DNA from: Halomonas sp.
GTDB lineage: Bacteria > Pseudomonadota > Gammaproteobacteria > Pseudomonadales > Halomonadaceae
Direction: 5' to 3'
Length of the DNA: 64,000 nucleotides
Assembly: GCF_011050415.1 (NCBI RefSeq)
Contig: NZ_DRFS01000015.1
Span: 1-64,000 of the forward strand
A program made the translations under genes and the position numbers. Positions 8,521 through 17,090 of the stretch are shown piece by piece (positions within the stretch are counted from its first letter, which is position 1; each line of letters starts with the position of its first letter). The notes under the pieces were generated by a model, which ran no database searches, was not told the origin of the DNA, and saw nothing but the letters and a program-made list of their open reading frames with translations.

Positions 8521-9900
8521 TTAAAGTACTTTACCGGGATTTAAAAGATTAAGCGGGTCTAGCGCTTGTTTGAGGGTAAGCATCAGCTCGATTTCGGCGC
8601 TGGAGCGGCAGGTGCTTAGCCAGGGGCGTTTCTCCAGGCCAATGCCGTGTTCGGCAGAGACAGAACCACCCAATGCTGCCAACGGTTGATAGACCATTGC
8701 TTCGACTTCGCGGCGCACCTCGAATTCAGCGCTTCCTGCGCAAACAGAAATATGCAGGTTGCCATCACCCAGGTGGCCAAACACGACCAAGCGCGCCTCA
8801 GGCCAGCGTTGCGTCAGCTGTGTTTCCAAGGCATCGGTGTAGCGCTGCATATCGGCAATCGGCAGGCTGACATCGAAGGTGAGTACCGGCGCAAGGCCCT
8901 TGACCAGCCCCTCAATATCTTCACGAATTGCCCAGAGTCCATCCCGCTGGGTGCTGGATTGGGCAATCACCGCATCAACAATTAGCTCTTTCTCGAACGC
9001 GCTTTCCAATGCTTCGCTGAACTGGGTGGCATTGCGCTCGCTATCGCTGCCCAGTGACTCAATAATCACATAAAACGGATGCTCAGTGGCAATGGGGGGT
9101 GTATGGCGGCCCAGCGTGTCGGTGAGCAATCGGTAGTGATTTTGCCACATCACTTCAAAGGCACCCAGGCCACCGCTGAGCGCTTTGCCCATATAGTTAA
9201 GTAGCCCGGTGAGCGCTTCAAACGATGGGCAGGCTACCATCGCCGTTTGTTCGCTGGGGGTGGGTGGCTGAAGGCGCAGCACCGCACGGGTCACAATGCC
9301 TAGCGTTCCTTCACTGCCGATAAACAGCTGCTTTAAATCAAAGCCTGCGTTGTTTTTCAGCATCCGATTCATGGAGCTCACCACACGCCCGTCGGCCATA
9401 ACGGCTTCTAACCCCAACACCTGCTGGCGCATCATGCCGTAGCGGATCACCCGAACGCCACCGGCATTGGTAGCGATATTACCGCCAATGGTGCAACTGC
9501 CCCTGGCGCCCAAATCCAGCGGAAACTGCAGGCCGACTTCTCGTGCGGCTTCCTGTACCCGCTGCAGGGGGGCGCCCGCTTGCACGGTGAGAGTGCCGCC
9601 CACTTGATCAATCTCTTCAATGGCGCTCATGCGTTCAAGAGAGATCACCAGCTCATCCGCGCTCGCTTCACCGCCATGCACCAGGCCGGTTAATCCGCCG
9701 TGGGTCACCACCGGCTGCTGCACAGCATGACAAGCCTGCATCACTGCAGCGACTTGTTCAGTATCTGCCGGGCGCACAATGGCGCCTGCTTGGCAGGGCG
9801 CGCCGGTCATCCAATCAACCCGGCGGCTGTGCACATCGTCGCCGGTCAGTACGTGGGCAGGGCCTACAATGGCGCGCAGTGCCTCCAGGGTTATCCGCAT
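8521..9900 (-). CDS. FAD-linked oxidase (D-2-hydroxyacid dehydrogenase family)
   Basis: 459 aa from the ATG at 9900, which has AAGGA upstream. An open extension further upstream overlaps the transporter gene and is not needed. The order is that of the D-lactate / D-2-hydroxyglutarate dehydrogenase and glycolate oxidase subunit GlcD family. The N-terminal FAD-binding domain has PVVTHGGLTGL and GSCTIGGNIATNAGG. The C-terminal domain has GHLGDGNLHI and VSAEHGIGLEKRP, whose histidines bind metal/substrate in the family. It oxidises a 2-hydroxyacid and passes electrons to a quinone or ETF. In this cluster it probably handles a product of the aminotransferases. Confidence 0.85.
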   Translation of the reverse strand: MRITLEALRAIVGPAHVLTGDDVHSRRVDWMTGAPCQAGAIVRPADTEQVAAVMQACHAVQQPVVTHGGLTGLVHGGEASADELVISLERMSAIEEIDQVGGTLTVQAGAPLQRVQEAAREVGLQFPLDLGARGSCTIGGNIATNAGGVRVIRYGMMRQQVLGLEAVMADGRVVSSMNRMLKNNAGFDLKQLFIGSEGTLGIVTRAVLRLQPPTPSEQTAMVACPSFEALTGLLNYMGKALSGGLGAFEVMWQNHYRLLTDTLGRHTPPIATEHPFYVIIESLGSDSERNATQFSEALESAFEKELIVDAVIAQSSTQRDGLWAIREDIEGLVKGLAPVLTFDVSLPIADMQRYTDALETQLTQRWPEARLVVFGHLGDGNLHISVCAGSAEFEVRREVEAMVYQPLAALGGSVSAEHGIGLEKRPWLSTCRSSAEIELMLTLKQALDPLNLLNPGKVL

Positions 9901-9925
9901 CCCGTTATCCTTTCCTTTTAAAACA

Positions 9926-11584
9926 TTAAGCAGTGACTGCCACCGGCGCTTCGCGACCGGGGATCGCATTGAGCAGTGCTTGGGTATACGCCTCGCGGGG
10001 GGCGAGAAAAATCTGCTCAGCGCTGCCTTGCTCGACAATACGGCCATACTGCATGACCACAATGCGATCGCAAATCTGCGCGGCGACGCGTAGGTCGTGG
10101 GTGATAAATAGCAGCGACAGCGAGAGGCGCTGTTTAAGCTCCTCAAGCAGTTCTAACACCTGGGCCTGTATGGATACATCCAAGGCTGATACCGCCTCAT
10201 CCGCCACAATCAGCTCTGGGTTAAGCGCCAACGCCCTGGCAATACCAATGCGCTGGCGCTGGCCGCCGGAAAACTCATGAGGGTAGCGCTCCACGGCGCT
10301 GGCGCCCAAGCCCACCAACTCCAATAGCTCGCCTGCCTGCTTAAGCGCGGCGGCTTTTGGCGTACCGTTGGCGATAGGCCCCTGGGCAATCGCCATGCCC
10401 ACCTTGGTGCGCGGGTTCAGTGAGGCGTAGGGGTCTTGAAAAATCATCTGCACCCGATGGCGCTCTCGGCGTAGCGCATCGCCTTTGAGCTGTGAAAGGT
10501 TGATGCCATCGAGCAGCAGCTCGCCGCTGTCCGGGTGTTCAAGGCGTACCACGCAACGGCCGAGGGTGGATTTGCCCGAACCGGATTCACCCACAATGCC
10601 CACCGTTTCGCCGCGAGCTAAGGTAAGCGATACATCCTCAAGGGCGCGCACTTCCCGGGCAGGCTTAAACAATCCGCCCCGGGAGCGAAACACTTTATTG
10701 AGCTGTTTGATCTCCAGCAGCGGGGCGACCTGGCTGGTCTCGCGATGGGGCGGCACCGCATTGCTGGGAATGGCCGCAATCAGCGCTTGGGTATAGCTAT
10801 CCTGTGGGTTTTCAAGCACCGCTTTGGCTTCGCCCAACTCAACAATTTTACCGTGGCGCATCACGCAAACACGGTTAGCGATTTCAGCCACCACGCCAAA
10901 GTCGTGGGTGATAAACATCACCGACATGCCACGGCGCTGCTGTAAGTCGCGAATCAGCTCCAGAATTTGCGCTTGGGTAGTAACGTCCAGCGCGGTGGTT
11001 GGCTCATCGGCGATAAGCAGAATAGGCTCTAGTGCCAGTGCCATGGCAATCATTACTCGCTGGCGTTGGCCGCCGGAAAGCTCAAAGGGGTAGGCGCGAA
11101 TGGCTTTTTCCGGCTGGGGAATGCCGACTTCGATCAACAGTTCTAAAGCGCGGGCCTGACGCTCTTTCGGCGTTAACTGGCCGTGGGCCTCGAACACTTC
11201 AGCGATCTGCGCACCCACGCGCATCAACGGGTTAAGGGCGGTCATCGGTTCTTGAAAGATCATGCCAATCTTTAAGCCGCGCAGGAAGCGGTGCTGCTTT
11301 TCCGTCAGGGCGAGTAGGTTCCGCCCTTCAAACAGTATTTCGCCTTGGGTGGCGCGCACTCCTTTCGGCAGCAGTCCCATCACGGCATTGGCGGCCATCG
11401 ACTTGCCGGAGCCGGATTCGCCCACCACGCACATGATTTCCCCACGTTTCACGTCGTAGCTTACATTTTCTACCGCTAGGGCGCGGTCTGCCCCTTTGGG
11501 TAGCGCGACGCTTACGTTGCGAATGCTGAGCACAGTGTCAGCCACCTGTTCAGTCTCTGTTACAGACCCGGTATTTACAGACAT
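9926..11584 (-). CDS. Fused Dpp/Opp-type ABC transporter ATPase (two ATPase domains)
   Basis: 552 aa made of two complete ATPase domains in tandem. Domain 1 has Walker A GESGSGKS at 55-62, signature LSGGQRQR and Walker B LLIADEP. Domain 2 (about 290-545) has a second [16 protein letters not shown] and LIVADEA. In most Dpp/Opp importers these are separate proteins (DppD and DppF), so this is a natural DppD-DppF fusion like those of GsiA/YejF type. It energises uptake through the two permeases encoded just upstream on the same strand. A good AGGAG precedes the start. Confidence 0.9.
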   Translation of the reverse strand: MSVNTGSVTETEQVADTVLSIRNVSVALPKGADRALAVENVSYDVKRGEIMCVVGESGSGKSMAANAVMGLLPKGVRATQGEILFEGRNLLALTEKQHRFLRGLKIGMIFQEPMTALNPLMRVGAQIAEVFEAHGQLTPKERQARALELLIEVGIPQPEKAIRAYPFELSGGQRQRVMIAMALALEPILLIADEPTTALDVTTQAQILELIRDLQQRRGMSVMFITHDFGVVAEIANRVCVMRHGKIVELGEAKAVLENPQDSYTQALIAAIPSNAVPPHRETSQVAPLLEIKQLNKVFRSRGGLFKPAREVRALEDVSLTLARGETVGIVGESGSGKSTLGRCVVRLEHPDSGELLLDGINLSQLKGDALRRERHRVQMIFQDPYASLNPRTKVGMAIAQGPIANGTPKAAALKQAGELLELVGLGASAVERYPHEFSGGQRQRIGIARALALNPELIVADEAVSALDVSIQAQVLELLEELKQRLSLSLLFITHDLRVAAQICDRIVVMQYGRIVEQGSAEQIFLAPREAYTQALLNAIPGREAPVAVTA

Positions 11585-11593
11585 AGTGGGCTC

Positions 11594-12427
11594 CTAGCGT
11601 TCGCGGGATAGTTTGGGATTCAGCGCATCGTCTAGCCCTTCACCAACCAGATTTAGCGCCAGCACGGTGAGCAGAATCGCAAAACCGGGGAAGAAACTCA
11701 GCCACCAGGCCTGGCGAATCACCGTGCGCGCCGCACCAATCATATAGCCCCAGGACATCACGTTAGGATCGCCCAAACCGAGAAACGACAGCGCCGACTC
11801 CAGCAGAATAGCGGTGGCCACCATTAGTGATGCCAGCACGATAATCGGCGACAGCGTGTTAGGTAGAATCTGGCGCAGAATAATCGTGGTGTTTGACTGA
11901 CCGACCAAGCGTGCGGCCTCCACATATTCCCGGTTGCGCAGCGACATAAACTCAGCGCGCACCAAGCGGGCCACCGGCGGCCAACTGACAATCGCAATCG
12001 CCAGCACGATTGACGTAACGCTGGGCTGCATAATCGCCACCAACACAATCGCCAACGCGAAGTTAGGGATGGTCTGGAAGAACTCGGTAAAGCGCATCAA
12101 GATATCGTCAATGATGCCGCCGTAGTAACCGGCGATGGCGCCAAGTGGCACGCCAATCAATAGCGCTACGCTGGTGGATACCAGCCCAATCAATAGCGAT
12201 ACCCAGGCACCGTGCATAATGCCTGCTGCTACATTGCGGCCCATGGTATCCGTGCCCAGCGGAAAGCCATCCTGAGAAAGCGGCGGTAAAAACGGCCGCT
12301 GCACCATGCGCCAGGGGGACTCGGGAAACAGCAACGGGGCCAGTATCGCCATGGCGATAATCAATAGCAGAATAATCAGCCCGACGAGGGCGCCACGGTT
12401 TTGCGCGAAGCGTGCGAAAAAGCTCAT
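11594..12427 (-). CDS. Dpp/Opp-type ABC transporter permease (DppC-like)
   Basis: 277 aa inner-membrane permease with six predicted membrane segments. The N-terminal OppC_N segment is followed by a periplasmic stretch containing FPLGTDTMGRNV, the hallmark of DppC/OppC proteins. The EAA loop that contacts the ATPase is seen as EYVEAARLVGQSNTTIILRQ. It overlaps the dppB-like stop by four bases and has a strong AAGGAGG ribosome site. It forms the channel with the DppB-like protein. Substrate class (peptide, opine, acylated amine) is not determined. Confidence 0.9.
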   Translation of the reverse strand: MSFFARFAQNRGALVGLIILLLIIAMAILAPLLFPESPWRMVQRPFLPPLSQDGFPLGTDTMGRNVAAGIMHGAWVSLLIGLVSTSVALLIGVPLGAIAGYYGGIIDDILMRFTEFFQTIPNFALAIVLVAIMQPSVTSIVLAIAIVSWPPVARLVRAEFMSLRNREYVEAARLVGQSNTTIILRQILPNTLSPIIVLASLMVATAILLESALSFLGLGDPNVMSWGYMIGAARTVIRQAWWLSFFPGFAILLTVLALNLVGEGLDDALNPKLSRER

Positions 12428-13404
12428 GAGGCCTCCTTCTTGATGCGTGGATCAGCCAGGCTGTACACCACATCGGTGATGATATTGAAGACGATAACCA
12501 GGGCCGCCGAGAAGAAGAAAATGCCCAGTAGCAGGTTGTAGTCGCGCTGTTGAAGCGCTTCATACATCAGCCGCCCGATACCCGGCCAGGCAAACACGGT
12601 TTCGGTTAGGATTGCCCCGCCCACCATTTGCCCGGCCTGCAAGCCTGCCAAGGTAATAATTGGCAGTAGGGCATTACGCAGCACATGACGACGCTGAATA
12701 ATGCTTGGCTTCAAGCCTTTAGCGCGGGCGGTTTTAACGTAATCCTGCTGGGCTGCATCGAGCATGGAGGTGCGGGTCATGCGGGTGTAAATCGCCATAA
12801 AAAACAGCGCTAAGGTGGTCGCGGGTAGCACTAGGTGTTTGGCCACATCGAGTATTAAGGCAAAGCCCGTATGCCCCGCGCCCACGGTGTAGAGACCATA
12901 GGCGGGCAGCCAGCCGAGATATACCGAAAACACCACCACTGACATTAGCGCCACCCAGAACAGCGGTGTGGCATAAAAGATCAGCGCGAGCGCCATAATG
13001 ATGGAGCCTGAGGGCTTTTTAACCCGTGCCGCCGCCATGGAGCCGGCCACAATACCCAGCACCAGTGAAAGTACAAAGGCGGTGCCGGTGAGCAGCAGTG
13101 TGGCGGGTAAGCGCGCCATAATCAGGTCAAATACCGGCACACCCAGCCGGTAGGAGTAACCGAAATCGAGCATTGCTATGCCCGACACGTAGCGCCACAG
13201 CTGCACATAAATCGGCTGGTCAAGACCGAAGCGTTCGCGCAGCTGGTTCAGGAACTCCTGGTCAGTGGCACCTGCCTCGCCAGCGAGGATAGCCGCCGGG
13301 TCGCCAGGCGCCATTTGAATGAGGAAGAAATTAAAAATAACGATTAAAAACAAAACAATGACGGCTTTAAGCAGCCGCATAGTAATCAAGCGAGCGTAAA
13401 CCAT
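12424..13404 (-). CDS. Dpp/Opp-type ABC transporter permease (DppB-like)
   Basis: 326 aa from the ATG at 13404, chosen for its AGGAAGG ribosome site; the upstream ATG at 13431 lacks one. Typical DppB architecture is seen. There is an N-terminal membrane anchor followed by FFLIQMAPGDPA, a periplasmic segment with LRERFGLDQPI, then five membrane helices. The EAA loop is DYVKTARAKGLKPSIIQRRH and the C-terminal part has ILTETVFAWPGIGRL. It is coupled to the DppC-like gene by ATGA overlap and transcribed after the binding-protein gene. Confidence 0.9.
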   Translation of the reverse strand: MVYARLITMRLLKAVIVLFLIVIFNFFLIQMAPGDPAAILAGEAGATDQEFLNQLRERFGLDQPIYVQLWRYVSGIAMLDFGYSYRLGVPVFDLIMARLPATLLLTGTAFVLSLVLGIVAGSMAAARVKKPSGSIIMALALIFYATPLFWVALMSVVVFSVYLGWLPAYGLYTVGAGHTGFALILDVAKHLVLPATTLALFFMAIYTRMTRTSMLDAAQQDYVKTARAKGLKPSIIQRRHVLRNALLPIITLAGLQAGQMVGGAILTETVFAWPGIGRLMYEALQQRDYNLLLGIFFFSAALVIVFNIITDVVYSLADPRIKKEAS

Positions 13405-13482
13405 AAACACCTTCCTGACGGATACCTTCATGACATGGCTGAATCGCCCAGGTAGCGTGTGCTACCTGGGCAGAGCGTTGGT

Positions 13483-15039
13483 TTAGCGGTCTAACCAAGC
13501 ATCTTTAAAGCCGTCATTGACGCCTACGCCAGAGGTGACAAGGTTCTGTACATCGCAGCGATAAAGCGTCGGGAAGCCAAGCTCCATCAGCCAGCCAACG
13601 GGCACGTCTTCATGCAGAATTTCTTGCACTTCGCGGTAGAGCGCTTCGCGTTCTTCATCAGGGAAGGCCGTCGCAGCCTCGTTGAATAACTCATCAACAC
13701 GCTCGTTCTCATAGCCTTCGACGTTGTTCCAGGGCGAGCCTTTCTCAATATTGCTGGATAGGTAGTTACGCGCTATGCCAAGTGCTGGGTCGCCGTACTG
13801 GAACAGGTAAGTAAAGGCGAGATCGTAATCCCAATCACCCAGGCGCTGGTTCCAGCCGCCCACATCGGTCGCTTGGGTTCTGACGTTAATACCTACTTCA
13901 CGCAGGTTCTGCTGAACGGCTTCAGCCCAGCGTGTCCAGGTTTCCCCGTAGGGCAGCGGTAGAATGGTGATCTCTTCGCCGTCGTACTCCATCTCTTCCA
14001 GCAGTTCGCGGGCGCGGTCAGGATTGTGGTCGTAGGGCTCTAGGCCGTCGTACTGGAAGCGGGCGTTGGAGCCGAATGCGGAAAGCGGCACATTGCCCAG
14101 ACCGTTCCAGAGTACGTCTTTGGCGAACTCGCGATCCATGGCATACATCACCGCTTGGCGGAAGCGTTTATCGGCGGTGGGACCTTCGCGGTTATTCATC
14201 CACAGCATGGCGAAGGGGCTGAAATACTCATGGCCCTCTTCGGTCATGCAGACATTGTCCATTTCCGCTAAGCGGGGGATATCGAAATTTTCTACGGTAC
14301 CGCTGGGCAGCACATCAATAGTACCGTTTTCAAACGCCACCGCACGGGAAGCGCCATCGGGAATGATGTGCCAATTAATACCATCCAGGTAGGGCATGCC
14401 ATCTTCGTAATAGTCGTCGTTTTTCACCAGCTCGATCACTGTGCCGCGATCCCAGTTGGCAAACTTAAACGGGCCTGTGCCAATGGGGTGGTCGTTGTGC
14501 TCGTTATTGCGGAAATCGGTATCGGCATAAAGGTGTTCAGGCACCATGGTAAAGGTGCCTGCTTCAAAGGAGATCAGGAACGGCCCAAACGGCTCCACCA
14601 GGGTAAACACCACGGTATGGTCATCGGTGGCTTCAATGCTTTCCACATGTTGCAGTACTGCCCTGGCGCTGGGGTTGAGTTCACGGTGGAACACATCGGC
14701 AGAGAACACCACATCATCGGCGGTGAAGGCTTCTCCGTCGTGCCAAGTAACGCCCTCTCTCAGATGGAAAGTGTAGGTAAGACCATCGTCGCTGACCTCC
14801 CAAGACTCTGCCAGTTGCGGCATCGGTTCAAGGTCAGTGGAGTAGCGTAATAAGCCTTCGTAAATGTTGCCAGAGACAGTTCGGGTCGGGGCATTTTGAA
14901 TCATGCCCAGCACTAAACCCGGTGGTTCAGGCTGGATAATCGTGTTAACGACGCCGCCCGATTTAGGCTCGTCAGCCATGCTGATGGATGTAAAAGCCAG
15001 TGCTGCAGCGGAAATAGCCAAAGCCAAAGGTGTTTTCAT
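13483..15039 (-). CDS. Periplasmic ABC substrate-binding protein (family 5, DppA-like)
   Basis: 518 aa with a Sec signal peptide (MKTPLALAISAAALAF... cleaved near ADEP). Family 5 binding proteins bind peptides, opines or other amino-acid-like compounds. Characteristic blocks are visible: WEVSDDGLTYTFHLREGVTWHDG, HPIGTGPFKF and FRQAVMYAMDREF. It is the first gene of the leftward transporter operon, and its promoter region faces the GntR regulator gene. It sets the specificity of the importer and so probably of the whole cluster, but sequence alone does not show the ligand. Confidence 0.9.
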   Translation of the reverse strand: MKTPLALAISAAALAFTSISMADEPKSGGVVNTIIQPEPPGLVLGMIQNAPTRTVSGNIYEGLLRYSTDLEPMPQLAESWEVSDDGLTYTFHLREGVTWHDGEAFTADDVVFSADVFHRELNPSARAVLQHVESIEATDDHTVVFTLVEPFGPFLISFEAGTFTMVPEHLYADTDFRNNEHNDHPIGTGPFKFANWDRGTVIELVKNDDYYEDGMPYLDGINWHIIPDGASRAVAFENGTIDVLPSGTVENFDIPRLAEMDNVCMTEEGHEYFSPFAMLWMNNREGPTADKRFRQAVMYAMDREFAKDVLWNGLGNVPLSAFGSNARFQYDGLEPYDHNPDRARELLEEMEYDGEEITILPLPYGETWTRWAEAVQQNLREVGINVRTQATDVGGWNQRLGDWDYDLAFTYLFQYGDPALGIARNYLSSNIEKGSPWNNVEGYENERVDELFNEAATAFPDEEREALYREVQEILHEDVPVGWLMELGFPTLYRCDVQNLVTSGVGVNDGFKDAWLDR

Positions 15040-15182
15040 GTTTCCTGCTCCTAGGTTATTAGCACGTAATTAGGTTACGTCGTGGTTAGGCGAGCGAGGC
15101 GTGGCGTGTTAGGCCCAGTTATGGTGTTTGTTGGGGGCCTTTTTGTACCTTGCGTTATGAACTTAGCAGGATGTTGTAAAAC

Positions 15183-15196
15183 TGTCGACAGTCGAC
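15183..15196. promoter_or_regulatory. Candidate operator between dppA-like and gntR genes
   Basis: TGTCGACA followed immediately by GTCGAC gives two overlapping palindromes in the 213-bp divergent intergenic region. This is the most symmetric sequence there and a reasonable binding site for the adjacent GntR/FCD regulator. No direct support exists. Confidence 0.35.
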
Positions 15197-15252
15197 AAAG
15201 CGTTTTTTTTAGTCATACTGAGGGCACGCAATATGCCCTATGAGTAAACTTT

Positions 15253-15978
15253 ATGGCCTCATCAACGGCGGCTCCCAAGGCCTTTATCCAGCAGCAAAAT
15301 TTAGTTGAGCAGGTTGCTGACTATTTAACCCAAGCGATTATTCAGCAACACTTTTTACCCGGCGAGCGGCTTTCTGAAGTGCAGCTTTCTCGTGACTTGG
15401 GTGTTAGTCGGGCACCGGTTCGAGAGGCCGCTCGCTTGCTGGAAAGTCGCGGCTTATTAATATCAAAACCCCGGCGGGGCTTCTTTGTTAGAGCGTTGAA
15501 TGCCGTTGAACTCGAAGATGTGTTTGATTTACGCCTCTGCCTTGAACGCCATGCCATTCAACGCCTGACCGAGCGTTACACGCCCGAGGCACAGCATGCT
15601 TTGGAGCAGCAGGTCGATGCGCTGTGCGAGGCAGCGGCGAGCAATGATGTCTCCCGCCGCATTGAAGAGGATTTGCAGTTTCACCGCTTAATACTGCACT
15701 ACGCGGGCAATGAGCGTTTGCTACGTGCATTTGACGATCTGACTCACGAGCTGCGTTTGTGTATTACCTTAATTACCAAAACCCATGAAGCCCCTGACAC
15801 CATCGCGACCAGCCACTTCCAACTGCTGGAAGCGCTGAATAGCGGCAGTCCCGACGTCTGTCGTGGGGCAATCGATTACCATATTGGCGTTGCCCGCAAA
15901 TTTGTGGTGAAGGGTGTGGGCGAAACCGGAGATAGTTCTGATGAAGAGAGTGCCGATGAAGACGTTCTTTCACGCTGA
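15253..15978 (+). CDS. GntR/FadR-family regulator (FCD domain)
   Basis: 241 aa. The N-terminal winged helix shows the GntR pattern: LTQAIIQQHFLPGERLSEVQLS, GVSRAPVREAARLLESRGL and the wing at RRGFFV. The C-terminal all-helical FCD domain (from about residue 85) has the metal/ligand pattern FDLRLCLERHAI, EEDLQFHRLI and YHIGVAR. Members bind organic acids or amino acids and usually repress neighbouring catabolic operons. It is divergent from the ABC importer and overlaps the third amidohydrolase gene by 23 bases, so it probably controls both sides. The tail is unusually acidic. Confidence 0.88.
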   Translation: MASSTAAPKAFIQQQNLVEQVADYLTQAIIQQHFLPGERLSEVQLSRDLGVSRAPVREAARLLESRGLLISKPRRGFFVRALNAVELEDVFDLRLCLERHAIQRLTERYTPEAQHALEQQVDALCEAAASNDVSRRIEEDLQFHRLILHYAGNERLLRAFDDLTHELRLCITLITKTHEAPDTIATSHFQLLEALNSGSPDVCRGAIDYHIGVARKFVVKGVGETGDSSDEESADEDVLSR

Positions 15979-16978
15979 CCAACTGCTTCATCAGCCGCAA
16001 ACTTACTTTTCCCGTGGCAAAATGCGCACGCCCCAGGAGGTGCCTGACCGCGCCACACACCTGCTAGCGGCGGCCAAAAAGCTGGGTTTTACTATTCAAC
16101 AACCTGCTGATTATGGGGTAGCGCCATTAAGGGCGGTGCATTCACTGCCCTACCTGCGTTTCCTTGAAAGTGCCCATCAGCGGTGGCATGCCCTTGATGA
16201 AGATTGGGGCGAAGAAGTGATCTCCAATATTTTTGTGCGTTCGCCCAATGCCCTGCGCGGGATTTTGGCGGAAGCCGGCCGCTATTTGGCCGACGGTAGC
16301 GCCCCGGTGGGTCAGCACACTTGGCAGTCTGCTTATTGGTCAGCGCAAAGCGCAGTCGCCGGGGCTGAGGCTCTGTTAGCCGGTGAACAATTTGCCTATG
16401 CGCTATCGCGCCCACCGGGCCACCACGCGGGCATCGATTCCGCCGGTGGCTTTTGCTTTCTCAACAATGCCGCCATTGCTGCTCAGCACCTTAAGACCCG
16501 CTACCCGCGCATCGTGGTGCTGGACCCGGATATGCACCACGGCCAGGGCATCCAGGAGATTTTCTACCAGCGCGACGATGTGCTGTATATCTCGATCCAC
16601 GGCGATACCACCAACTTCTACCCAGCGGTGACCGGCTTCGAAGATGAGCGCGGGGAGGGCGCGGGGTTAGGCTATAACCTCAACCTGCCAATGCCCCATA
16701 ACTCAGAAGAGTCAGTGTTCTTTGACTGTCTGGAGCAAGCCTGTCAGGCCATTCGCCTGTTTGAACCAGATGCGATAGTGCTGGCGCTGGGGTTCGATAT
16801 CTACGAACTCGACCCCCAAGCCAAGGTCGCTGTCTCAACGGCAGGTTTCGGTGAGCTGGGCCGCAGGGTGGCGGGCCTAAACGTGCCTACGCTGGTGGTA
16901 CAGGAGGGCGGTTACTACCTGGAAGGGTTGGAGGCCAATGCGGTGAGTTTTTTTGAGGGGTTGTTGGGTAAGGCGTAA
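15956..16978 (+). CDS. Histone-deacetylase-fold amidohydrolase 3 (acetylpolyamine amidohydrolase-like)
   Basis: 340 aa from the ATG at 15956, inside the end of the gntR gene. RPPGHHAG is at 152-159. The zinc motif is LDPDMHHGQG with D192 and H194, and the third ligand lies in GFDIYELDP. EGGYY supplies the catalytic tyrosine. Like amidohydrolase 1 it starts MKxFxHxDQ, has a YFSRGK segment and a 35-residue insertion before the first catalytic block. These features match Mycoplana AphA-type acetylpolyamine amidohydrolases as I remember them. Co-transcription with the regulator suggests it is the key hydrolase. Its substrate could be an N-acetylated diamine or lysine-like compound. Confidence 0.88.
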   Translation: MKTFFHADQLLHQPQTYFSRGKMRTPQEVPDRATHLLAAAKKLGFTIQQPADYGVAPLRAVHSLPYLRFLESAHQRWHALDEDWGEEVISNIFVRSPNALRGILAEAGRYLADGSAPVGQHTWQSAYWSAQSAVAGAEALLAGEQFAYALSRPPGHHAGIDSAGGFCFLNNAAIAAQHLKTRYPRIVVLDPDMHHGQGIQEIFYQRDDVLYISIHGDTTNFYPAVTGFEDERGEGAGLGYNLNLPMPHNSEESVFFDCLEQACQAIRLFEPDAIVLALGFDIYELDPQAKVAVSTAGFGELGRRVAGLNVPTLVVQEGGYYLEGLEANAVSFFEGLLGKA

Positions 16979-17044
16979 TGAGTAAGACAAGCCATCAAGG
17001 TGTCTGGCAAAATGGCTGCTTTCAGCGATCAGCAAAAGATCCAG

Positions 17045-17080
17045 ATAGTCATTGAGATCGTCATTGAAACAGTCATCGAA
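17045..17080 (+). repeat. Three 12-bp tandem repeats upstream of the Wadjet-like operon
   Basis: Three consecutive 12-mers of the form A-T/C-N-GTCAT-T/C-GA-R (17045-17056, 17057-17068, 17069-17080) end right at the AAAGGA ribosome site of the SMC gene. They could be a regulatory site or a simple tandem duplication. Confidence 0.55.
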
Positions 17081-17090
17081 AGGACACGGC

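Noticed and set aside
9901..10146. N-terminal extension of the FAD oxidase
   Set aside because: It overlaps the fused ATPase gene on the same strand and shows no homology; the ATG at 9900 has a proper ribosome site.
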